Below, one piece after another: positions 1 through 6,550 of a DNA stretch of 9,042 nucleotides. Source of the DNA: Gemmatimonadota bacterium. GTDB lineage: Bacteria; Gemmatimonadota; Gemmatimonadetes; Gemmatimonadales; GWC2-71-9. Below the pieces are notes generated by a model. The model was not told the origin of the DNA. It saw only the letters and a program-made list of their open reading frames with translations, and did no database searches. The stretch's first letter is position 1; each line of letters begins with the position of its first letter. The stretch spans positions 1 to 9,042 of the forward strand of contig JACZUR010000072.1 of assembly GCA_022573095.1 (NCBI GenBank), read 5' to 3'. Made by a program: the position numbers and the translations under genes.

Positions 1-561
1 ACTGCCGCACGCACGATCTTCGTTGAGGTCCCGAACGAGTTGCCGTCCGAGGCAATTGAGACGGTTGCACACGTCTTGAACGAGCGGCTGACCGGATTGA
101 GGTTGGATGAAATTCGGCGCTCGGTGAAGCACCGGCTTCGCGGTGCAGGGGATTGTGCCACTGAGACCGAGTTGCTGAACATCTTCGTCGAAGAAGCCGA
201 GCAGCTCTTCACTGTTTCGGGTGACAGCGATGTTGTGATGGGTAGCGCACAGATGCTTGCGGGCCAGCCCGAATTTCACTCCAACGAAAAGATGCGTGAA
301 CTGCTGCAGCTGACTGAAAAGAAGGATGTTCTCAGTAATGCGTTGAGGGCGCGGAGTAAGACGGGGTTGAGTATCACGATCGGCACCGAGCATACGAATC
401 CCCAGCTGAGTGAGTTTACGATCGTCACTACGACCTATCGGCACGGTACGTTGTCGGGGGTGATAGGTGTGATGGGTCCGACACGCATGCCATATGACAA
501 AGTCGTGTCGTTGGTCGAATACACATCCAAACTCGTGGAAAAATTGGGCGAGAGACAGTAG
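1..561 (+). CDS. hrcA: Heat-inducible transcription repressor HrcA, C-terminal part (5' end outside window)
   Basis: HrcA represses heat-shock chaperone genes by binding CIRCE operators, and in other bacteria its folding depends on GroE. The reading frame is open from base 1, so the gene starts upstream; 186 codons are visible of the roughly 340-350 usual for the family. The missing part should hold the N-terminal winged helix. What is visible fits the HrcA effector and dimerisation region: 'VAHVLNERLTGL' near the left edge, 'FHSNEKMRELLQLTEKKDVL' in the middle (the family's 'ef.d.e.lr.ll..lE..e.l' segment), 'ISITIG'-like 'LSITIGTE', and the diagnostic tail 'GVIGVMGPTRMPYDKVVSLVEY'. A TTG at position 40 is not the real start because homology continues to its left. 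dnaJ begins 4 bases after the stop. No grpE lies between them, so grpE must be upstream or elsewhere. No CIRCE site is visible; it would be ahead of the operon. Confidence 0.95.
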   Translation, partial: TAARTIFVEVPNELPSEAIETVAHVLNERLTGLRLDEIRRSVKHRLRGAGDCATETELLNIFVEEAEQLFTVSGDSDVVMGSAQMLAGQPEFHSNEKMRELLQLTEKKDVLSNALRARSKTGLSITIGTEHTNPQLSEFTIVTTTYRHGTLSGVIGVMGPTRMPYDKVVSLVEYTSKLVEKLGERQ

Positions 562-565
562 CAGC

Positions 566-1723
566 ATGGCTCAAGACTACTACGAGTTGCTTGGTGTCAG
601 GCGGAACGCCTCGGAAGACGAGATAAAAAAGGCCTACCGGAAGATGGCCATGCGGTACCACCCGGACCGCAATAATGGCGACAAGGACGCCGAGGCGAAG
701 TTCAAGGAGACGTCGGAGGCGTACGACGTTCTGCGCGATCCCCAGAAGCGATCGATATACGACAGCTACGGTGAGGCGGGCCTGCGCAGGGGCGGCGCCG
801 GTGCGGGTGGTTTCCATCACTTTGATCTCTCCGAGGCGCTGTCTGTCTTCATGCGGGACTTCGGAGGTTTTGGCGGTCTTGACTCGATATTCGGCGCTGG
901 TGGAAGGGGAAGGGCGGACTCGCGCCAAGGACGGGGGCAGGACGTACGCATCCGCCTTCAGATTTCGCTGGACGAGGTTGCCAAGGGCTCGAATCGCAAG
1001 GTGAAGATGCGCGCCCTGCAGCGATGTGAAGTGTGCGGTGGTAGCGGTGCTCAAAGAGGGACCCGGCCGACCACGTGTGCAACGTGTGGCGGCGCTGGTG
1101 AAGTCCGCCAGGCGGCTCAGTCTTTCTTCGGTCAGTTTGTTTCGGTTGGGCCGTGCCCCAGGTGTAGGGGTGAGGGTACGATAATAAACGATCCGTGCGA
1201 CGAGTGCCGCGGGGATGGTCGGACGAGACAGGAGCGGGTCGTGAACGTCGAGATACCGGCCGGTATCTCGGAGAACAACTATCTCACTCTCAGGGGTGAA
1301 GGGGCGGTCGGTCCCAGAGGTGCCCCGCCAGGTGACCTGATAGTCGTCCTCGAAGTGGAGGAAGACGAGCGGTTCGAGCGAAAGGGCGACGATCTCGTTT
1401 ACCATTTGCCCCTTTCTTTCAGCGAGGCTGCCCTCGGCGCCGAAGTCGCTGTGCCCTCTCCCTACGGAGACTTTACGCTCAAGATCCCCGCCGGAACGCA
1501 GGGTGGAACCGTATTCACCGTACGAGGGAAGGGTTTACCAAACCTCGGCAACGGCGCGAAGGGGTCGTTGCACGTTCGAACTCAGGTCTGGACGCCCGCC
1601 AAAATATCGGGCGAGCTACAGGAGTTGTTCCAACGGCTCTCGAAGATAGAAGGCGACCCGCCCAAGGAGGCCGGAATCGGTAGGAGGTTCTGGAACAAGA
1701 TGAAGGAGACGCTGGGCGCGTGA
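566..1723 (+). CDS. dnaJ: Chaperone protein DnaJ (Hsp40), type I
   Basis: Cytoplasmic co-chaperone that delivers unfolded proteins to DnaK and stimulates its ATPase. The product is 385 residues, normal for type I DnaJ, with all domains in order. The J domain spans residues 1-68 with the catalytic HPD at 32-34. A Gly/Phe-rich region at about 69-124 is interrupted by a predicted helix 'DLSEALSVFMRDFGGFGG'. A zinc-finger domain at 154-218 has four complete CxxCxGxG repeats (C154, C171, C197, C211). The C-terminal substrate-binding beta-sandwiches follow. The ATG at 566 gives the canonical 'MAQDYYELLGV' start; longer versions in this frame would overlap hrcA and add non-homologous residues. The ribosome site is weak ('GAGAG' about 12 bases upstream), so coupling to hrcA translation is likely. 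The stop overlaps the mutS2 start (GTGA). A perfect 22-base palindrome lies inside the gene at 1249-1270. Confidence 0.97.
   Translation: MAQDYYELLGVRRNASEDEIKKAYRKMAMRYHPDRNNGDKDAEAKFKETSEAYDVLRDPQKRSIYDSYGEAGLRRGGAGAGGFHHFDLSEALSVFMRDFGGFGGLDSIFGAGGRGRADSRQGRGQDVRIRLQISLDEVAKGSNRKVKMRALQRCEVCGGSGAQRGTRPTTCATCGGAGEVRQAAQSFFGQFVSVGPCPRCRGEGTIINDPCDECRGDGRTRQERVVNVEIPAGISENNYLTLRGEGAVGPRGAPPGDLIVVLEVEEDERFERKGDDLVYHLPLSFSEAALGAEVAVPSPYGDFTLKIPAGTQGGTVFTVRGKGLPNLGNGAKGSLHVRTQVWTPAKISGELQELFQRLSKIEGDPPKEAGIGRRFWNKMKETLGA
1249..1270. repeat. Perfect 22-base palindrome inside dnaJ
   Basis: The left half CGAGATACCGG (1249-1259) is followed directly by its exact reverse complement CCGGTATCTCG (1260-1270). 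It encodes part of the conserved 'VEIPAGIS' start of the DnaJ C-terminal domain. In mRNA it could fold as a 9-bp stem with a GGCC loop. Confidence 0.7.
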
Positions 1724-4032
1724 GCAAAGCGGCCTCCCTCTCCTTCTCTTCTCCCTTAGGCCAGTCCTCGCTCGATCAACTAGAGTTCCGCAAAGTCCTC
1801 CGAATCATAGGTAAGCACGCAATAACCTCATTCGCTCGAGAAGCGCTCCTCGAGAGAATCCCCTCTACGAACGCAGCGGACGTCGAACGGGCGCTCGAAA
1901 CCGTTTCGCAGTTAGCCGACCTCTTGAGAGACGGCGACGGGTTTACTCCATACAACATTCCCGACATCCGCGGACATCTTGAAGTGCTCGGGATCGAGGG
2001 AAGCGTGCTCGAAGCATCTGCTCTTATCGAGATCGGGAGCTTCGTTGCGTCGGCACGCGCCACCTGCAGTCAACTAGAGCGAATCGAACCCGAAGCGCCC
2101 ATCCTCAGGTCATATAGGTTCGAGATACCCCCTCCCGACATTGAAGAGGCGATCGACCGGTCATTCGACAGCGACGGCAAGGTAAGTGACTCGGCTTCTA
2201 CGGAACTTGCACGTACGCGTTCCAAGGTCCGAGATGTCAGGAACCGTCTGGTCGCTCTGTTGGAAGACACCCTTAGCGCAATAGGTGGGGCTGGCTCACC
2301 ACGCGCCGCGACGGTGACGGTTCGTGGCGATCGCTATGTGATTCCAGTTCAGCGGGAAGCGAAGTCACGGGTCGGTGGTATTGTGCACGGCGAATCGGCC
2401 AGTGGCGCAACACTGTTTGTCGAGCCCGCGGCTGCGGTGGAAATGGGTAACGAGCTGACGAGTTGGGAGGCGCGTGAGAAACGCGCCGAACTCGCGGTCT
2501 TGAGAGAGCTGACCGAGCGCCTTAGACCCTACGCCGATGTGCTCGATGAAGGGTGGCGGACGTGTGTGAGCGTCGACGAGGTTTACGCGTGCGCCCGGTA
2601 TGCGGCGGAGAACGGTTCGGTGAGGCCCCAACTGGCGGGCTCCGGCGAGCGAATGGCACTTAGAAACGCTAAGCATCCGATACTCGTGGATGGCGGTGTC
2701 GAGGTAGTTCCCTTCACATTCGAGCTGGGCGGAGCGGAGACCGTATTATTGCTGAGCGGGCCCAACGCCGGCGGTAAGACCGTCTTGCTCAAGACTACGG
2801 GTCTGGTATGTGCTCTCGCACAGTGCGGAGTCATCCCTCCCGTTGGAGAAGGCACCGTGTTGCCCGTATTGAACTGGATATTCACCGACATAGGCGACAA
2901 CCAGTCAATCAGTGCTTCACTCTCTACGTATAGTGCCCATCTCGAGGCCCTCAAGGCCGTTCTGGAAGGGGCCGATAGGCACGGGCTAGTTCTGATCGAC
3001 GAACTGGGGACGGGCACCGATCCACACGAGGGAGCCGCGCTGGCGGGTGCCGCGCTTCAGGAACTCTGCCGGCGCGGCCCGCTCACGCTTGCGACCACGC
3101 ATCTCAACAAGTTGAAAGATCTCGCTGCGAGTCGTCCAGATATCGTCAACGCCTCGTTACGATTCGACGAAGAACATCTCGAGCCCACGTACGAATTGGT
3201 GACCGGCGTACCGGGACGGTCCTACGGTTTGGCGATAGCCAAGCGACTCGGCATGGCGGCCGGTGTATTGAGTGAGGCCGAGTCCCTGCTCGACGATACT
3301 GATCGGAAGATCGAGGAGTTGCTCGCCGATCTCGATGATCGCGATGTCGAGGTTACGCGCAGAGAGCGCGCAAGCGACCTGAGAGAAAAAGAGTTGGCCG
3401 CGGGAGCTGAAGAACTGGCGCGGCTAGGGAAAAAGCTTGCGGAACGTGATGAACAGTTATCGCGAACTGAAAAGGAACTCGATAGTGAGGGTCGGGAGAA
3501 AGCACGCAAGTTTCTGCTTCAGGCGCGGCGGCGCGTCGAAGACGCCCTGGCGCTTGCGAGAGCCGCCGTGGATGAGGCGACCGCCAGGGAAGCGCGGGGA
3601 CTCGTGGAGGAGGGAGTTCGCGACGAGGCCACCGAGATTGGGAAGCTGTCCGATAAGTTTCGAGCGAAGGGTTGGAAGGTTAATCTCGGTAAGCAGAACG
3701 CCGTGGGCAGTGAGAGGGGAGTCGCTGAGCGAACTACAGGTAGTGCTCCGGGCGGGAGTGGGGGTGGTTACGTCCCCGTTCTCGATGCGGTAACGGAGAT
3801 CAACCTCCGCGGCATGTCCGGGGAAGAAGCTTCGCGAGAACTCGAACTTGCGCTGGATGCGGCAGTCACGGCGGATCTCGGGTCGCTCAGGATCATTCAT
3901 GGTAAGGGTAACGGTGTCCTGCGCTCCGTTACGCACGAGGCGTTGGAGGGCGATACGCGCGTATCCTCCTTCGGCTTCGCCTTGCCCAATCAAGGGGGGA
4001 CAGGTGTGACTGTAGCGGAACTCCGCCCATGA
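1720..4032 (+). CDS. mutS2: MutS2 ATPase with C-terminal Smr domain
   Basis: MutS2 lacks the mismatch-recognition domains of MutS. In studied species it binds branched DNA and restrains recombination, and in Bacillus it also acts on collided ribosomes. The product is 770 residues, the usual size. The N-terminal core and clamp region includes 'RGDRYVIPV' near residue 200 and 'ASGATLFVEP' near 225. An ABC-type ATPase follows, with Walker A 'GPNAGGKT' at 347-354 and Walker B 'LVLIDELGTGTD' (D427, E428). A charged coiled coil spans about 527-647. The C-terminal Smr domain has 'INLRGM' at 694-699 and 'HGKGNGVLR' at 727-735. The usual LDLR motif is INLR here, so the acidic residue is replaced by N695. 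The GTG start overlaps the dnaJ stop (GTGA), with AAGGAG at 1703-1708 about 11 bases ahead. The stop overlaps dnaG (ATGA). Confidence 0.95.
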   Translation: MSKAASLSFSSPLGQSSLDQLEFRKVLRIIGKHAITSFAREALLERIPSTNAADVERALETVSQLADLLRDGDGFTPYNIPDIRGHLEVLGIEGSVLEASALIEIGSFVASARATCSQLERIEPEAPILRSYRFEIPPPDIEEAIDRSFDSDGKVSDSASTELARTRSKVRDVRNRLVALLEDTLSAIGGAGSPRAATVTVRGDRYVIPVQREAKSRVGGIVHGESASGATLFVEPAAAVEMGNELTSWEAREKRAELAVLRELTERLRPYADVLDEGWRTCVSVDEVYACARYAAENGSVRPQLAGSGERMALRNAKHPILVDGGVEVVPFTFELGGAETVLLLSGPNAGGKTVLLKTTGLVCALAQCGVIPPVGEGTVLPVLNWIFTDIGDNQSISASLSTYSAHLEALKAVLEGADRHGLVLIDELGTGTDPHEGAALAGAALQELCRRGPLTLATTHLNKLKDLAASRPDIVNASLRFDEEHLEPTYELVTGVPGRSYGLAIAKRLGMAAGVLSEAESLLDDTDRKIEELLADLDDRDVEVTRRERASDLREKELAAGAEELARLGKKLAERDEQLSRTEKELDSEGREKARKFLLQARRRVEDALALARAAVDEATAREARGLVEEGVRDEATEIGKLSDKFRAKGWKVNLGKQNAVGSERGVAERTTGSAPGGSGGGYVPVLDAVTEINLRGMSGEEASRELELALDAAVTADLGSLRIIHGKGNGVLRSVTHEALEGDTRVSSFGFALPNQGGTGVTVAELRP

Positions 4033-5813
4033 GTGGAATTCCAGAAGAGCTCATCGAACGTGTTAAGGACTCCGCCGATATGATTCACCTCATAGGCGAA
4101 CACGTCGACCTGCGTAGGACGGGTGCTGACTATAGGGGGCCCTGCCCGTTTCACGGCGGCGAGAAGCGCAACTTCGCCGTCATTCCCCGGAAACAGATGT
4201 TCTACTGTTTCGTATGTCATGAAGGCGGCGATGTATTCACCTTTTTCATGAAACACCTGGGTATGGATTACCCAACGGCGATTCGTGACGTCGCGAAACA
4301 GTGCGGGATATCCATTCCCGACCGTCCGACGGGCGGGCCGGACCCGAACGAACCGCTGTACAACGCGATGGCTCTGGCCGGCGACTGGTATTCAAGACGT
4401 TTGCGTGAGTCTTCAGATGCCAAGGCAGCGCGCGCGCACCTCGAGAAGCGCGGCTTCGACGTGTCAAAACGCCCGGAATTCGGCTTTGGGTTTGCCCCGC
4501 GAGGGAACGAATTTATCGAGGCAATGAAGTCGCACGGGGTAAACGCTGATGTGTTGCTCGAGGCTGGTCTGATCGTTAAGCGGGAAGATGATACGACACG
4601 CCCCCGTTTCTGGAATAGACTGCTGATTCCCATTCGCGACATAAGGGGGAGGGTCGTTGGTTTCGGAGGGCGTATCCTCTCCGATGGCGAGCCTAAATAC
4701 CTGAACTCTCCCGACACTAAGATTTTCCACAAGGGGAAGCTTCTCTACAACTTGCACGACGCAAAGCAGGGAATTCGAAAACACGAAAGAGCGATCGTAG
4801 TGGAGGGTTACTTCGACGTGTTGGGTTTGCTGGAGGTAGGAGTTGAGAATGTGGTCGCGTCCCTTGGGACAGCGTTTACAGCCGGGCAGGCCGCCCTTCT
4901 GAAACGGTACACCAAGGAGGCAACGATCTTGTACGACAGCGACCCTGCCGGACTCAAGGCGACGTTCCGGTCCGCAGACGAAATGCTGCGCGTGGGGCTG
5001 CGGGTTTCGGTGGCGACCCTTCCCGACGGCGAAGATCCCGATTCGCTTGCTAGAAGGGGGGAGGGGGGAGGCAGCAAGGCTATTGATGCTATTGTTGCCG
5101 ACGCCATCGATATCATGGAACGCAAATTGCAGATCTTGAGTCTCAAGGGTTGGCTGGGGGATGTTGCAGGTCGACGCCGGGCGCTGGATAAACTGGTCCC
5201 GACTGTTAAGGCGGTATCTGACCACGTTACACGCGATCTCTACGTATCGCGAATTGCGGAGGCTTTGGGGACCACGGTCGAGTCGATAGCGAGGGAAGTG
5301 GTGCTGCAGACCAAGCGCCGGCCGCACGCCGCCGGCCGCGCGGCGTCTGCGAACGAAAGCGCTGAACGTGAGAGCCCTAGAGTCGAGGCGTCCGCGGAGC
5401 GCGATCTCATCCGGGTGTTGATACACGAACCGGGTTGGCGGTCGAGGGTCGCGGAACAGCTACAGGACACGAGTATCCTGCGCGAGCCGGAGCGCAGTGT
5501 CCTGGAGACTCTCATGAATATGGGCCAGGACGAGAGCGCTTCCGATTTACTGGGCATGCTGGATGGTTTACCGAGAAACATATTTCAGCAGTTGATGGAC
5601 GATCCCGCCGTGAACGAGGCGAATGTAGACGTCATCGTCGCCAGGTCGCTCGACAAGCTGCACGAGATCGAGATGGACAGAGAACTCGAAGAGATCCGGC
5701 GGCGAATGCCACTTGAGTCGGAACAAGAGAAAGAGAAATCTTTGCGGCGGTGCGACGAGATACTTTCGTCGCGCAAGGGCAAGGGTAGGTACAAGGGATT
5801 CGTGCAGGTTTAA
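4029..5813 (+). CDS. dnaG: DNA primase DnaG
   Basis: Makes RNA primers for leading-strand start and lagging-strand Okazaki fragments, working with the replicative helicase DnaB. The product is 594 residues, typical. The N-terminal CHC2 zinc-binding domain has C39, H42, C60 and C63 in 'CPFH' and 'CFVC'. The primase core follows ('GFGFAPRG', 'FWNRLLIPIRD', 'GFGGRIL', 'KYLNSPDT'). The TOPRIM metal centre comprises E259 in 'VEGYFDV' and the D303/D305 pair in 'YDSDPAG'; the middle residue is Ser where many homologues have Gly, but both aspartates are present. A low-complexity linker near residues 430-455 leads to the helicase-interaction domain (about 456-594). The ATG at 4029 overlaps the mutS2 stop. 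No clear Shine-Dalgarno is seen, which fits reinitiation. The common dnaG-rpoD neighbourhood is absent; a zinc-ribbon gene follows directly. Confidence 0.96.
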   Translation: MSGIPEELIERVKDSADMIHLIGEHVDLRRTGADYRGPCPFHGGEKRNFAVIPRKQMFYCFVCHEGGDVFTFFMKHLGMDYPTAIRDVAKQCGISIPDRPTGGPDPNEPLYNAMALAGDWYSRRLRESSDAKAARAHLEKRGFDVSKRPEFGFGFAPRGNEFIEAMKSHGVNADVLLEAGLIVKREDDTTRPRFWNRLLIPIRDIRGRVVGFGGRILSDGEPKYLNSPDTKIFHKGKLLYNLHDAKQGIRKHERAIVVEGYFDVLGLLEVGVENVVASLGTAFTAGQAALLKRYTKEATILYDSDPAGLKATFRSADEMLRVGLRVSVATLPDGEDPDSLARRGEGGGSKAIDAIVADAIDIMERKLQILSLKGWLGDVAGRRRALDKLVPTVKAVSDHVTRDLYVSRIAEALGTTVESIAREVVLQTKRRPHAAGRAASANESAERESPRVEASAERDLIRVLIHEPGWRSRVAEQLQDTSILREPERSVLETLMNMGQDESASDLLGMLDGLPRNIFQQLMDDPAVNEANVDVIVARSLDKLHEIEMDRELEEIRRRMPLESEQEKEKSLRRCDEILSSRKGKGRYKGFVQV

Positions 5814-5831
5814 TGGTTCGTGCCAACAGGC

Positions 5832-5838
5832 AAGGAGG
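5832..5838 (+). promoter_or_regulatory. Shine-Dalgarno site that decides the zinc-ribbon gene start
   Basis: AAGGAGG is a full match to the anti-Shine-Dalgarno complement. It lies 4 bases before a GTG at 5843 and 17 bases after the upstream ATG at 5813. It is the best ribosome-binding site in the window and argues that translation of the zinc-ribbon gene starts at the GTG, not at the ATG that overlaps the dnaG stop. The spacing is slightly short but workable. Confidence 0.6.
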
Positions 5839-5842
5839 AGCG

Positions 5843-6550
5843 GTGGATCTAGAGCTACAGAGTTTGTTGAACCTTCAAGAGAAAGATCTTGCAGCACAGG
5901 AAGTGGAAAATGAGCTTGCTGGCCTACTGCCGGAACTCGAACAGCTCGAAAGGGAACTGGCTGAGGTAGAGTCGGCGCTCGAGGCAGCGCAGGTGGCGCT
6001 CAAGCAGGCTGGAAGCCGGAGACAAGAACTTGAAGGGAAGATAGAAGGTTATAAACTCATGCAGGATCGCAAACGCCAGAAGCTCGAATGGGTACGAGGG
6101 GCCAAGGAGGCGTCCGAGATCATGGCTGAGTTGGATCTCGCACGATCCGTGCTAGCGAGAGAAGAGGCAGATTGGGTGCGCTCGGCAGACAAAGTACTGG
6201 AGGCTGAGGCGCGTGCGACCGAGACGCAGTCGGTCGTGGATGAAGTAAAGGAGGCGCAGGCTCCCAAGCGCGAAGAGATTCTGGCCAAGCAATCCGAGTA
6301 CCAAATAAAGTTGGATGTCGCTCAGAGTGAGTGCGACAAGGCGAAGCAGTCTGTTCCCAAACCGTTTCTTTCCAAGTATGAGCGAATCTTGAAGGGCAAC
6401 GCACCCATGGTCCTGTTCGCACTGCGGGGCGGCGCCTGCGGAAACTGCTTTACTGCCGTTCCCATGCACCTCAGGCAGCAGATCGAACACGCTGGAGCAA
6501 TTGTGAACTGCCAAGCCTGTGGGGTCATGGTGTACGCCATCGCCGAGTGA
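5843..6550 (+). CDS. Coiled-coil protein with C-terminal C4 zinc ribbon (CdsZ / DUF164 family)
   Basis: Member of the widespread zinc-ribbon family that includes Helicobacter HP0958 (FlgZ, RNA and RpoN binding) and chlamydial CdsZ. The general bacterial role is unsettled. From the GTG at 5843 the product is 235 residues, close to the family norm. It begins with the family-type 'DLELQSLLNLQEKDLAAQ', continues as a long charged coiled-coil hairpin to about residue 165, passes through 'YERILKGNAPMVLFALRGGACGNC', and ends in a zinc ribbon with C199/C202 and C223/C226 ('CGNC', 'CQAC'). An alternative ATG at 5813 overlaps the dnaG stop by one base and would add ten residues (MVRANRQGGA) that look unrelated to the family; the strong ribosome site at 5832 supports the later start. 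The stop overlaps recJ (GTGA). Nucleic-acid binding is plausible but is inferred from the ribbon and from HP0958. Confidence 0.88.
   Translation: MDLELQSLLNLQEKDLAAQEVENELAGLLPELEQLERELAEVESALEAAQVALKQAGSRRQELEGKIEGYKLMQDRKRQKLEWVRGAKEASEIMAELDLARSVLAREEADWVRSADKVLEAEARATETQSVVDEVKEAQAPKREEILAKQSEYQIKLDVAQSECDKAKQSVPKPFLSKYERILKGNAPMVLFALRGGACGNCFTAVPMHLRQQIEHAGAIVNCQACGVMVYAIAE

Noticed and set aside
428..1405. Long open frame on the - strand across hrcA and dnaJ
   Set aside because: It lies opposite two strongly recognised genes, its product is rich in Arg, Pro and Thr without any family pattern, and GC-rich coding DNA commonly leaves such frames open.
5055..5072. G-rich run (GGGGGGAGGGGGGAGG) in dnaG as a possible quadruplex or frameshift site
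   Set aside because: The frame is intact through it (RRGEGGGSK) and the downstream primase sequence continues normally, so no slippage needs to be invoked.
5318..5344. GC-rich repeats (GCCGGCCGC twice) in dnaG
   Set aside because: They encode the Ala/Arg-rich linker before the helicase-binding domain and are explained by low-complexity coding sequence.
4464..5426. 320-codon open frame on the - strand inside dnaG
   Set aside because: It is entirely antisense to dnaG, has no recognisable domain and no ribosome site; it is a shadow of codon bias.
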